A stretch of 22,306 nucleotides of DNA from Anaerolineae bacterium (GCA_020433785.1 JAGRCC010000216.1:1-22306), one strand, 5' to 3'; shown: positions 9,001 through 15,969, counted from the stretch's first letter. The notes: a model not told the origin generated them from the sequence alone. Program-made: numbers and translations.

Positions 9001-9105
9001 CACATGAAATCGGATTTACTGAGCAACAACGGCAGCGATGAGACGGCTGACGACAAAGCGGCCGGCGGCTCCAAAAAGAAAAAACGGGCTAAAGCGCGAC
9101 GTTAG
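6019..9105 (+). CDS. secA: Preprotein translocase subunit SecA
   Basis: SecA is the ATPase motor that drives unfolded secretory proteins through the SecYEG channel. I start at ATG 6019 (MFKSIIKAVFGDPN), preceded by GGAG at 6007-6010; an upstream in-frame GTG-type start at 5983 would put the leader stem-loop into coding sequence. The 1028 residues contain Walker A GEGKT (147-151, Lys150), Walker B DEVD (276-279), the LIDEARTPLIISG segment, preprotein cross-linking and scaffold regions, NMAGRGVDI and GRAGRQGDPGSSRF, and a C-terminal SEC-C zinc motif (Cys983, Cys985, His993, Cys994) before a Lys-rich tail. It is about 130 residues longer than the 901-residue E. coli protein, mainly through insertions after LSVSVIQNAG and after VVVLPTNVEY. 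Confidence 0.98.
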   Translation: MFKSIIKAVFGDPNLKEINRLSPVVEEINDLGPEMEAKSDAELQQMLAEFRRDLQEQTHEERVRMHDLRRQVTEATGKERQRLQIQLDQVEKQLLKLESELLDDILPDVFAAVREMSRRTIGLRHYDVQLVGGMIIHQGKVVEMRTGEGKTLVATGPTVLNALMGRGVHVITVNDYLAKRDCQWMGPVYHRLGLSVSVIQNAGGQGVDKASFQYDPDYQSDDDRYQNLRPITRKEAYHCDITYGTNNEYGFDYLRDNMVTDLNRVTQRELHYAIIDEVDNILIDEARTPLIISGQAEESSEMYQRFAQLVRPLRRSSQESVDDEDMEPDGDYVVDEKARISYLTESGIEYIEKALGVENLYEGESAAMTPYLDNALRAHALYKLDVDYVVQNGEVIIVDDFTGRLMHGRRYSEGLHQAIEAKEGVKVQNESFTWATITFQNFFRMYNKLAGMTGTAETESEEFGDIYDLEVVVLPTNVEYRAIQGSLAEETQKENGVKVTTYRNADTGEFYYKRVDYPDVVYKNPQAKFRAVVEEIKHMQEAGQPVLVGTIAIETSEYLSNLLQRNGVKHEVLNAKQHEREASIITQAGRPGAVTIATNMAGRGVDILLGGNAEGLARDELRRRGIDLTEVEPEVWQQTLSKWAALVAEDKKKVLELGGLHVIGTERHDARRIDNQLRGRAGRQGDPGSSRFYVSLQDDLMRRFGGQSVANLMERFGVEDDVPIEAGIVSKSIENSQTKVEGHNFDIRKQLIKYDDVVNQQREVMYAERRRILSSANMKDSIQNMIDEHLSGLVASLTAGDIENWDLPALHSTIRTVMPLPAELTTSTWENMAPEEIEEQVLDLAEKNYEEMEAVIGSEQMRSFEKRLMLQVLDTLWVRHLTALDALRQGIGLRAIGQQDPLVSFQKEGFEMFGQLRDTIKDEVVHRAFRPTVMVREAPQPKNVQAIHPSASAANVTAETAGATPQAPTPVRVQKTPGRNDLCYCGSGKKYKHCHMKSDLLSNNGSDETADDKAAGGSKKKKRAKARR

Positions 9106-9123
9106 CGAGATTTTTGAGCTCTG

Positions 9124-9152
9124 TTGCATATTATGCCCAAAAATGATAATAT
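9124..9152 (+). promoter_or_regulatory. Predicted promoter of the winged-helix/KaiC-like operon
   Basis: TTGCAT (9124-9129), a 17-bp spacer and TAATAT (9147-9152), with TG at 9144-9145 making an extended -10. The start of transcription would be near 9159, about 125 bases before the first TTG start. The -35 is weak. Confidence 0.4.
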
Positions 9153-9284
9153 TGAACTAAGTGTCTGTTCAATGAGGCAGATAAAGATAATCCCTGATCC
9201 TACTGCACGGGGCAACTCCCAAAAACACATCTGTTATGTGAAAATAGCTTGAGTTTTTCGAACCAAGTTAAGGAGGACACAACC

Positions 9285-9662
9285 TTGGCCTCAAATGAAG
9301 ATGATTTCACGGCTCGTCTAATGGACGACATGGATCCCGTTCTGCTTGCTTTTGTTAAAACGAAAGTAAATTCTTTTATCAAGTGGGACCTGGTTAGGTT
9401 TTTCCATGAGAATCCAAATACCGCTGATACCGTGGAAAATATCGCCAAATATGCCGGACGAAACGTCACGGCCGTAGAGCCAGAACTGGATGAACTGGTT
9501 CGAGACGATATTATGGAGAAAAGATTACTGGGCGATACGCCCATTTACCAGTTAGTAACCAACGAAGATATGCGTGATCTGGTCGATAAATTCATCTCGG
9601 CGTGTGAAGATCGACACTTTAGAGTCAAAGCAGTGTATCACATTATTAGAGGGATGCGCTGA
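9285..9662 (+). CDS. Winged-helix domain protein upstream of KaiC-like ATPase
   Basis: This 125-residue acidic protein starts at TTG 9285, chosen because AGGAGG (9271-9276) lies 8 bases upstream; the longer in-frame start at 9249 has no ribosome site. Residues from about KWDLVRFFHENP through NIAKYAGRN, VEPELDELVRDD and YQLVTNED have the helix/turn-helix/wing pattern of a winged-helix domain, with a C-terminal helical stretch (VDKFISACEDRHFRVKAV). It may bind DNA or act as a protein-interaction module. Its TGA overlaps the ATG of the KaiC-like gene by one base, so the two products are probably made together and may interact. No named family is recognised with certainty. Confidence 0.8.
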   Translation: MASNEDDFTARLMDDMDPVLLAFVKTKVNSFIKWDLVRFFHENPNTADTVENIAKYAGRNVTAVEPELDELVRDDIMEKRLLGDTPIYQLVTNEDMRDLVDKFISACEDRHFRVKAVYHIIRGMR

Positions 9663-10420
9663 TGGACAGAGTCAACACGGGTGTTAGTGGGCTTGACGAG
9701 ATGTTGGGGGGCGGTTTTTTAAGAGAAACGGCCAATCTGGTAGAAGGAGCGCCTGGCACCGGTAAAACCACGCTAGGGATGCAATTTATCCACCACGGTA
9801 TTGTTCACCACAATGAGCCGGGCCTAATTATTACTTTTGAGGAATTTCCTAAACAATATTATCACGATGCAGCCGCATTTGGATGGGACTTTAAAGAATT
9901 AGAAAAAAAAGGGGTATTGAAGGTGGTCATGACCAGCCCGGAAGTGAGCCGCCTTGATATTGAAAGCGTCGGCGGCATGATCGAGCGCCATATTGATGAA
10001 ATGGGGGCGCGCCGGGTGGTGGTGGACAGTATGAGCCATTTCGCCCGCATCACCCAAGACCCGGTTGAACTGCGCAGCCTTGAATTTCAATTTATTAATG
10101 CCCTCAAACGAGAGAAATTAACGGCGCTTCTTACCCGTGAAAGTCCCGTATTGCTAGGTGAGTCAATGCAGGAGGCCAGCATCGGCTTTGTGGTTGACTC
10201 CTACATTGTCCTCCGCTATGTAGAAATCGAGTCAGCTATACGAAAAGCTTTGCTGGTTCTAAAAATGCGGGGCAGCGACCATGCCAAAGACATTCGACAA
10301 TATGATGTTACGGCCAAAGGATTTGATGTACAATCGAAATTTGAAGGCCAAGAAGGTATTTTGAGCGGTAATCCGCGTAAAATGGCCGCCTCATTTGTTG
10401 AGGCCTTTGTTAAGAAGTAA
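9662..10420 (+). CDS. KaiC-like RecA-superfamily ATPase, single domain
   Basis: This 252-residue cytoplasmic P-loop ATPase has one KaiC/RadA-like domain; cyanobacterial KaiC has two. It opens with the family pattern TGVSGLDEMLGGGF, then Walker A GAPGTGKTT (29-37, Lys35), the paired Glu60-Glu61 in ITFEEFP that serve as catalytic acids in KaiC-type ATPases, and Walker B VVVDS with Asp122. The C-terminal part has LRYVEIES and VLKMRGSDHAKDIR, typical of the family. It lies in an operon with a winged-helix protein before it and two small membrane proteins after it, which suggests a signalling ATPase linked to the membrane rather than a clock. A FlaH- or GvpD-like role is possible, but no motility or gas-vesicle genes are seen here. 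Confidence 0.9.
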   Translation: MDRVNTGVSGLDEMLGGGFLRETANLVEGAPGTGKTTLGMQFIHHGIVHHNEPGLIITFEEFPKQYYHDAAAFGWDFKELEKKGVLKVVMTSPEVSRLDIESVGGMIERHIDEMGARRVVVDSMSHFARITQDPVELRSLEFQFINALKREKLTALLTRESPVLLGESMQEASIGFVVDSYIVLRYVEIESAIRKALLVLKMRGSDHAKDIRQYDVTAKGFDVQSKFEGQEGILSGNPRKMAASFVEAFVKK

Positions 10421-10437
10421 TGTACGGTTCAGATGAC

Positions 10438-10468
10438 TGGCCCTTTTACTCGAAGCGAGGAAGGGCCA
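10438..10468 (+). other. Strong two-part hairpin in the KaiC-like operon
   Basis: TGGCCCTT (10438-10445) pairs perfectly with AAGGGCCA (10461-10468). Inside, CTCG (10449-10452) pairs with CGAG (10456-10459) around AAG. No T-run follows, so it is more likely an RNA stability or processing element, or a Rho-type site, than an intrinsic terminator. It separates the ATPase gene from the two membrane-protein genes. Confidence 0.6.
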
Positions 10469-10550
10469 ATCGTATGGGCTATGGAATAGACACATAATTT
10501 CTTAAGCAAATAAGTCACTTCTAAAAAGCCTACCCATCCAGACCAAAAAA

Positions 10551-10850
10551 TTGATTACCTTGATCTCTATTTTCCTAACCATCTATATCTGGGGACTCGT
10601 TTGCATATTAATATTCTTTTTGTTCGCGATCGGTAGATTTTACGAGAAAAAATCAGGACACCGTTCTTACTATAACCTTTTCTTGTTCCCTATGGCCGCT
10701 TTTGCTGTGGCCGCCCTCAAATATACCGGTATGGCGCCGATGATTGTCGGTGATTTTTGGGGCGACTTGCTCCGGTTCGTTGGCGGACTTGTCTTGGGGG
10801 GTGTTGGTTTTTTCTTGTTACAGCTTATGATTGGAGGCGATCGCTCTTGA
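10551..10850 (+). CDS. Small three-helix membrane protein of the KaiC-like operon
   Basis: This hypothetical 99-residue protein has three predicted membrane segments, at about 4-27, 43-62 and 74-94, with a basic loop (GRFYEKKSGHRS) after the first. No start is well supported: the reading frame is open from 10506 without ATG or GTG, and TTG codons at 10551 and 10560 lack a clear ribosome site. I use 10551. Its TGA overlaps the TTG start of the next gene (TTGA), so the two are translationally coupled and may form a six-helix complex. I do not recognise a family. Confidence 0.7.
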   Translation: MITLISIFLTIYIWGLVCILIFFLFAIGRFYEKKSGHRSYYNLFLFPMAAFAVAALKYTGMAPMIVGDFWGDLLRFVGGLVLGGVGFFLLQLMIGGDRS

Positions 10851-11188
10851 GCCCTGATTTAACTTTGCTAGGCTCACTTGGCACCTTATCGGTGATCTAT
10901 CTTTTCTATATTTTAGCCAAGCTGTCGCAGCGGCTAGGCGCAGTAGAAAAGATGTATCCGTATTATCGCTATTACTATGTCGCCAATCTTTTTATTATTG
11001 TGGGGACGATTTCTCATGTGACCGTAGCTAGAGCTGCTTTATCACCCGAAAATTTCCCAAGTTGGCTTATTGACCCCTGGTTTATTCTGGCAGCCCACTA
11101 CTTGCCCCTAACTATTGGCGTTACCATAGGTTTATTTGTAACCTGGCGTTACTGGAGCTGGATAATTACCGAATACACCCGGCAGTAG
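10847..11188 (+). CDS. Second small three-helix membrane protein of the KaiC-like operon
   Basis: This hypothetical 113-residue protein starts at TTG 10847, supported by GGAGG at 10833-10837 (9-base spacer) and by the 4-base overlap with the preceding stop. A longer in-frame start at 10757 would give an unlikely Arg/Trp-rich leader. Predicted membrane segments are about 5-24, 41-65 and 79-101. The first loop is rich in Tyr (MYPYYRYYYV), and one helix contains GTISHVTVARA with a buried His. The gene is the last of the operon, ending 35 bases before a terminator. It could be a membrane sensor or anchor for the KaiC-like ATPase; that is inference from gene order alone. Confidence 0.75.
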   Translation: MSPDLTLLGSLGTLSVIYLFYILAKLSQRLGAVEKMYPYYRYYYVANLFIIVGTISHVTVARAALSPENFPSWLIDPWFILAAHYLPLTIGVTIGLFVTWRYWSWIITEYTRQ

Positions 11189-11222
11189 CCATTGATTGAC
11201 CGAATATTTTGACTATAAACTC

Positions 11223-11259
11223 AATCATCGGGTGACGAGCAAACTCCCCGATGATTTTT
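11223..11259 (+). terminator. Rho-independent terminator of the KaiC-like operon
   Basis: A perfect 10-bp stem, AATCATCGGG (11223-11232) with CCCGATGATT (11247-11256), has a 14-base loop, and a run of five T ends at 11259. Confidence 0.75.
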
Positions 11260-11306
11260 AACTAGCTGATTTCAACTGCCAAAAAAGTAACACCCGTCGT
11301 TTCGAT

Positions 11307-12404
11307 ATGACCACAAGCAGCCCTAAAGAAAAACGATCCATAGGTCACATAGGTCACTCTCGTGATCTTAGACCTGCCATTTTCACGATGCCGAAAATTG
11401 ATTTACACCGTCATCTGGAAGGAAGTCTCCGGCTTTTTACCTTAGCCGAAATTGCTCACGAACACGGGGTCGATTTGCCCAGCATGAGTCCGGAAGAACT
11501 GCGCCCTTACGTACAGTTTGGAGACGACGAAGCGCCTGACTTTTTAAGTTTTTTATCCAAATTTAGTTTACTACGCCGCTTCTACAGCAGCCGTGAAGCG
11601 GTGGAGCGGATTGCTTATGAGGCAGTAGTTGACGCGGCTAATGATAATATAAAATATTTGGAACTCCGCTTCAATCCCGTAGCCTTGGCAATGAATCAGG
11701 GATTCAACTTTGAGGATGTGGCCGATTGGGTGGTAATGGCCACACAAAAAGCCCAAGAGGATTATAATATTCAAGTGCGGCTCATCGTGCAGATTGGCCG
11801 ACACGAACCGCAGTATGCTCGCCAATTGGCTGAAATAGCCGTTGATCGACAGGCCGGGGGCATTGTTGGCCTAGATTTAGCCGGCGATGAAATTAACTAC
11901 CCTATCACTAATTTTATCGATGTCTTTCAATGGGCCAAAAAACAGGGGCTACGCATTACAATCCACGCCGGCGAGGCCGGCCCGCCGGTCAACATTAAAG
12001 ATGCCATTGAAAAGCTGGGCGCCGAGCGCATTGGCCACGGCGTTAAAGCCAGCGAAGATATCGCCATTATGGACCTGCTAAAGCGCAAGCAAATTACGCT
12101 GGAAATCTGTCCGACCAGTAATCTCCAGACCGGTATCATCCCCAAATTGAACCAACATCCACTGCTGGCCTTCTACCGGCTGGGTATTCCCGTAACGGTC
12201 AATACAGATGATCCCTCGATTTCGAACATTACTTTGACGGATGAATTTTTGGTTGCTACGGTTAATGTTGGCGTTCCCTTTCGAGACTTATGTAAAATGG
12301 TGATGTATTCCGCACAAGCCGCTTTTTTGCCGGAGCCGGAAAAAACGGCCCTGGTGGAGTGGTTTCGGACGGCTTTAAAAAAATATGTTCCTGACTCGCC
12401 CTAA
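11307..12404 (+). CDS. add: Adenosine deaminase (amidohydrolase superfamily)
   Basis: This 365-residue zinc enzyme converts adenosine (or deoxyadenosine) to inosine and ammonia in purine salvage. It shows the zinc His pair His34/His36 in IDLHRHLEGS, the catalytic segment HAGE with His220 and Glu223, His244 in IGHGV, and NTDDP (299-303) with the metal-binding Asp. Length and motif order match the adenosine deaminase family. The first 27 residues before MPKIDLHRH are not conserved in type; ATG 11388 is an alternative start, and neither has a clear ribosome site. An MBL-fold gene follows 42 bases later, probably in the same transcript. Related deaminases act on adenine or aminodeoxyfutalosine, so substrate is not fully certain. 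Confidence 0.92.
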   Translation: MTTSSPKEKRSIGHIGHSRDLRPAIFTMPKIDLHRHLEGSLRLFTLAEIAHEHGVDLPSMSPEELRPYVQFGDDEAPDFLSFLSKFSLLRRFYSSREAVERIAYEAVVDAANDNIKYLELRFNPVALAMNQGFNFEDVADWVVMATQKAQEDYNIQVRLIVQIGRHEPQYARQLAEIAVDRQAGGIVGLDLAGDEINYPITNFIDVFQWAKKQGLRITIHAGEAGPPVNIKDAIEKLGAERIGHGVKASEDIAIMDLLKRKQITLEICPTSNLQTGIIPKLNQHPLLAFYRLGIPVTVNTDDPSISNITLTDEFLVATVNVGVPFRDLCKMVMYSAQAAFLPEPEKTALVEWFRTALKKYVPDSP

Positions 12405-12446
12405 TTAATCGGGCTACAAGTCACCTATTTGAGAGAGAGATGGACA

Positions 12447-13295
12447 ATGCCTATACTTCAAGATTTAGAGTATCATATTATCAGTGATGGGATCAGTTGG
12501 ACCGATGGCGGCGGAGCCTTTGGCCTGGTGCCGAGAGTTATTTGGGCGAAACAATTACCGCCTGATGATCAAAATCGAATTCCGCTGGCTCTCACTTCGC
12601 TGCTCATCCGCTCGGAAGGAAAAACTATTCTGGTCGATACCGGCTACGGGCGAAAACTGGATGATAGAGCCAAGCAAATAGCCGGGCTGGTGCGTTCGGA
12701 GGGTGATTTACTGGAGGGGTTGGCCCGCTTGGATGTCTTGCCTGAGGACATAGACATCGTGATTAACACCCACCTTCACGCCGATCACTGCGGCGGCAAC
12801 ACCATCGAACAAAATGGCCGGCTGGCACCGACCTTTCCTAATGCGCAGTACTATATTCAGCGGTTGGAGTGGGCTGACGCCATCGCCCCCAATGAGCGAA
12901 CCCAAGCGACTTATCTGCCGGAAAACTACGCTCCTCTGCAAGAAAGCGGCCACTTAAAATTAATCAATGGCAATACTCAAATCACCCGTCACGTGCGCAC
13001 CGCCGTTACTCGGGGGCACACGCGAGCTCACCAGGTGGTCATTATAGAAGCCGGGGGGAAAACCCTGCTGTTCATGGCTGATCTGGCCACGCTTCACTAT
13101 CAGTTTCAACGGTTAGCTTGGGTGACGGCCTATGATGTCGAGCCTTTAGAGACCATTGAAAGTAAACGGTACTGGCAGCAGTGGGTTTTAGCGCACGATG
13201 CGGTGATTATTTTTCAGCATGACACGCAAATACCGACGGGCAAACTGGTTCCTAACGGAAACAGATTTAAGGTCGAACCAGTTTCGATTAGTTAG
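12447..13295 (+). CDS. MBL-fold metallo-hydrolase (lactonase-like)
   Basis: This 282-residue metallo-beta-lactamase-fold hydrolase has a complete dinuclear metal site: His109, His111, Asp113 and His114 in NTHLHADHCGGN, His191 in RGHTRAHQ, Asp212 in FMADLA and His258 in FQHDTQIP. The spacing resembles N-acyl-homoserine lactonase and related lactone or phosphodiester hydrolases, but the substrate cannot be assigned. ATG 12447 is preferred over the in-frame TTG 12429 because the fold starts at MPILQDLEYHI. It lies 42 bases after adenosine deaminase. Its stop overlaps by a few bases the stop of the convergent gene on the other strand, and no terminator separates them. Confidence 0.88.
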   Translation: MPILQDLEYHIISDGISWTDGGGAFGLVPRVIWAKQLPPDDQNRIPLALTSLLIRSEGKTILVDTGYGRKLDDRAKQIAGLVRSEGDLLEGLARLDVLPEDIDIVINTHLHADHCGGNTIEQNGRLAPTFPNAQYYIQRLEWADAIAPNERTQATYLPENYAPLQESGHLKLINGNTQITRHVRTAVTRGHTRAHQVVIIEAGGKTLLFMADLATLHYQFQRLAWVTAYDVEPLETIESKRYWQQWVLAHDAVIIFQHDTQIPTGKLVPNGNRFKVEPVSIS

Positions 13296-14320
13296 CGGCG
13301 TTCCCACTCTTTAATCGAAGATTTGATCAAATCGCGTACCGCCGGATCGGTAATTTCATCGGGGCTGGCGTAGTAGCGATCATTGACCTTAATTCGAATG
13401 CCACCGCCGGGATCGGACGAAATAGCAATCACATTGTTCTTCTCCAGAGAGGAAGAGCGCAGCCTGGCCTGCACGATGTCATTGATCTCATCGGCCAGAT
13501 TGAGGGCGGGCAGAACCGTGGGGGCAGGAGCGGGTTTGGCGATGCCGAAAAAGCCGCTTTTTTGGCGCAGCGTTTCGCTCTCAAGGCGGCTGTCCTTTAA
13601 GGATGCCAGGAGTTTGCTTTCGGCATCTTCTGGCGGCGGTGGCGGTACCTGAACCGCTCCGGGCGATGGAGCAGGAAGATCGGCCGGGCGGCTGATCATC
13701 GGCATGGGTAGGTCACCCGTTTTTGGTACCGCGAGGGACTTGATGCCGGTCGGAGTGGCCACCACGCCATTGGTAAAAGCCAATAGATGGGCCGTTAGAT
13801 CGAGAATGTACTGGCCTACTTTTTTATCAGCAACGTCGGTCAGTTTACTGTACTGCCGGCCGTCCACTTCGACAATAAGCCGGCCGTGTTGGTCCCGGAG
13901 CAGCCGCAGCAGTTCAGCCGAATACGGTAACGCTGCCGAGGTTGGCAGCGGGTCCGGGCTAAATCCGGCCAATCTGGCCGCAAGGTCAAGATTGGGCTTA
14001 TCCTCTTCTTCTAAATTCATCGTAGTGACCGTTTCCTCAACTTTCTGGCTTAAAATCCCCAAGTTTATACCGCTGCCTGATGACAAAGGCGGCTTCTGAG
14101 GTGCAGGGAGTGCCGGACGGGCAGCCGGGGTAGAGCGCGCCGGTTTATTGTTAGCAAGCGGCTCTTCTTTGGGCGGGATGCCCAGTTTCATTTGAGATTT
14201 TTTGTTTCGGCGGTTAACCGAAAAAACAATAAAAGCGGTTAAAAGTAAGGCTCCGACACACGGAACACTCATTAACAAAAGAATCTGACTAGGCGGCGCA
14301 CTGCCAAAAAACTCTTCCAT
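13292..14320 (-). CDS. Membrane-anchored protein with Pro-rich linkers and a duplicated C-terminal-type motif
   Basis: This hypothetical 342-residue protein has one membrane segment (about 12-34) followed by basic residues (NRRNKK), so the bulk is probably cytoplasmic. Residues 50-80 and 213-232 are rich in Pro/Ala. Two similar segments, 145-182 and 305-342, share the pattern G-x-(L/I)-x-(V/I)-x-V-(D/N)-x-R-x-Y followed by a Val/Ile-(A/T)-Asp and an amphipathic helix, so the protein carries a tandemly related small domain. It is the last gene of a minus-strand operon, 7 bases after the Nudix gene, and converges on the MBL gene with a 4-base overlap. I do not recognise a family. The duplicated beta-hairpin/helix unit might bind a partner or ligand. 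Confidence 0.8.
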   Translation of the reverse strand: MEEFFGSAPPSQILLLMSVPCVGALLLTAFIVFSVNRRNKKSQMKLGIPPKEEPLANNKPARSTPAARPALPAPQKPPLSSGSGINLGILSQKVEETVTTMNLEEEDKPNLDLAARLAGFSPDPLPTSAALPYSAELLRLLRDQHGRLIVEVDGRQYSKLTDVADKKVGQYILDLTAHLLAFTNGVVATPTGIKSLAVPKTGDLPMPMISRPADLPAPSPGAVQVPPPPPEDAESKLLASLKDSRLESETLRQKSGFFGIAKPAPAPTVLPALNLADEINDIVQARLRSSSLEKNNVIAISSDPGGGIRIKVNDRYYASPDEITDPAVRDLIKSSIKEWERR

Positions 14321-14327
14321 AGCTGTT

Positions 14328-15014
14328 CTACTGGGGTGGGTTAGCTGTTAAAATCTTTTCCTCTAACAGGGTTAGAAATTCACTTAAAATCATTGCGGTT
14401 GCTCCCCAAACTTTGTGCCCAAAGATTTCAAAGAAAGGGATTTGTCGCGACCCATAGAGTTCAAAATGCCACAATTCTGACTTTTGAATAGCCGGGTCTA
14501 ATAACAAGCTTAACGGCGTTTCAATTATTTCGGCCACTTCGACCGCGTCGGGGATAAAAATGGGGCGAGTTGGGCAAAACGCCACAAATGGATAAATACA
14601 ATAATTACTAGGGGGAATGTACAAAGACGATAACTGCCCGATCACTTTTAGGGACTCAGGCACGACGCCAATTTCCTCATTCGTTTCGCGCAACGCGGTA
14701 TCGACCAAGGGTTCACCGTTTTCACGTTGGCCGCCGGGCAGCGAAATCTGCCCGCCGTGGACGCCGGGGTATTCCGGCCGGCGGGTTAAGACAAGGTGAA
14801 AATCCGGCTGTTGATTATGCTCGATGGTGGGATAAAAAAGCAGTAAAACACTAGCTTCCCGGCAATCGTCCGGTTTATCCCATCGACTCACCGATGTGTC
14901 AATCGGTTCAGGAGCCATTTTTAACTGTCCGGGTACGCCAGGCAAAGGTCCATCAAGCGCCTGGCGGATACGATTAACGGTAATCGCAGCAAGGGCCTTT
15001 TTAGTGACTAACAA
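14328..15014 (-). CDS. Nudix hydrolase, CoA pyrophosphatase-like
   Basis: This 228-residue Nudix enzyme probably hydrolyses CoA or its derivatives to 4'-phosphopantetheine and 3',5'-ADP. The Nudix box (GX5EX7REUXEEXGU) runs at residues 95-117, with REtNEEIGV as its end, and is preceded by HGGQISLPGG, matching the CoA-diphosphatase subgroup (NudL/YeaB type). The start is TTG at 15014, supported by GAGGAG 7 bases upstream (15022-15027, minus). The gene overlaps the end of the SRPBCC gene by 14 bases, so expression is coupled. Substrate assignment is from the subgroup pattern, not proven. Confidence 0.88.
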   Translation of the reverse strand: MLVTKKALAAITVNRIRQALDGPLPGVPGQLKMAPEPIDTSVSRWDKPDDCREASVLLLFYPTIEHNQQPDFHLVLTRRPEYPGVHGGQISLPGGQRENGEPLVDTALRETNEEIGVVPESLKVIGQLSSLYIPPSNYCIYPFVAFCPTRPIFIPDAVEVAEIIETPLSLLLDPAIQKSELWHFELYGSRQIPFFEIFGHKVWGATAMILSEFLTLLEEKILTANPPQ

Positions 15015-15471
15015 TAACGTGCTCCTCGATCGATTCAGCGCGGCTTTCGACAGAGGCCTTAAACCGCTTCATGTTCTCTTGGGCTATTTCCGGATTATTT
15101 AGCTGCTGAAGAAATAGATCGGCCAGAACTTCTACAAAACCATAAGCAGGCGTATATTCTACGCTAACCCGCATGGTCGTTGTTTGAGCGCCAATTGAAT
15201 TTAAGTTAATTGTCCAGAGACTATTAACGTCGCCGTAAGTCTTCGTGATCAGCATCGACTCAGTCTGCTCGATGACTTCGCTTGTGCCATTAAAATTAAA
15301 ATCACCCACTGAATAATGCCAATTGTAGGTCATCCCCAAGCCTTGACCTTGGATATTTTCGATGGTCCCTTCAACGCTGGCCCAATCTGGGATAGAGGCT
15401 GCGTCGTTCAAAGCAGCCATTACCCTATGCATCGGGGCCTTAATGAGGATGGATTGTTCTACGATGGGCAT
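15001..15471 (-). CDS. SRPBCC-fold (START/polyketide cyclase-like) protein
   Basis: This 156-residue protein has the pattern of the SRPBCC hydrophobic-ligand-binding fold: an N-terminal strand EQSILIKAPMHRVMAAL, a central IPDWASVEG region, alternating beta strands and a long C-terminal helix (about NPEIAQENMKRFKASVESRAE). Members bind lipids or small hydrophobic molecules, and no catalytic residue is evident. ATG 15471 follows AAGGAGAT (15481-15488, minus) by 9 bases. It is the first gene of the minus-strand operon with the Nudix and membrane-anchored genes, and a good promoter lies 156 bases upstream. The ligand is unknown. Confidence 0.85.
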   Translation of the reverse strand: MPIVEQSILIKAPMHRVMAALNDAASIPDWASVEGTIENIQGQGLGMTYNWHYSVGDFNFNGTSEVIEQTESMLITKTYGDVNSLWTINLNSIGAQTTTMRVSVEYTPAYGFVEVLADLFLQQLNNPEIAQENMKRFKASVESRAESIEEHVIVSH

Positions 15472-15626
15472 AAATGAATTATCTCCTTAGGCATGAAATT
15501 TAATTAATTTGTCGATTGCGTGGCGGATTGGGACATGGGCGCCGGCACGGTAAACAACCAATTACCACCATCGGAATGTTGGATTTATCTAAAAGTTTAA
15601 CCTTAAATAGATTTATAATTCAAATA

Positions 15627-15655
15627 ATTGTAACATGTAGCTGCAACTATATCAA
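15627..15655 (-). promoter_or_regulatory. Promoter of the minus-strand SRPBCC-Nudix operon
   Basis: On the minus strand, TTGATA (15650-15655), a 17-bp spacer and TACAAT (15627-15632), with TGT just before it as extended -10. This is one of the strongest promoter matches here and implies a leader of about 150 bases before ATG 15471. Confidence 0.6.
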
Positions 15656-15844
15656 GGTTACTTAAAAACGGAAACCAGGAATGAGTTATTAATCTACAGG
15701 CGCAAATGTCTCCAAAGGGAATAATGACAAGATTAACAGTACTTTTGGTGCATACCCATTGATTCCTGAGCCACTCAGTTGTACAATGTTAACAAATTTG
15801 GCGGCCTAAAAACAAAGCCACTCACAGCCAACGGTTGAATTTTA

Positions 15845-15853
15845 TGGTATAAT
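15845..15853 (+). promoter_or_regulatory. Extended -10 promoter for the first response regulator
   Basis: TGGTATAAT is a perfect extended -10; no TTGACA-like -35 lies at the right distance. Transcription would start near 15860, giving a leader of about 110 bases before ATG 15970. Confidence 0.55.
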
Positions 15854-15969
15854 CATAATCGTAACTCTAACAAGTTTAAGATTGACCATATTTACATCAG
15901 AGTATAGCCAAAAATCCCTCAATGAAACTGTTTAACACCTAACAAAAAGGAAAAGCTGGAGATTACAAT

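Larger units (their letters stand above)
15472..15969. other. Intergenic region between divergent operons
   Basis: This 498-base gene-free stretch holds the minus promoter at 15627-15655 and the plus extended -10 at 15845-15853, together with short palindromes TTGTACAA (15779-15786) and TGTTAACA (15787-15794). No ORF, RNA gene or 11-bp TCTAAC array is seen. A lone TCTAAC at 15866 is not followed by further units. Confidence 0.6.

Noticed and set aside
9226..9240. Hairpin CACAT-CTGTT-ATGTG as terminator of secA
   Set aside because: The stem is only 5 bp with AT pairs and is followed by A residues, not T.
15866..15909. TCTAAC array upstream of the first response regulator
   Set aside because: Only the first hexamer matches; later 11-bp steps and the -10 offset do not.
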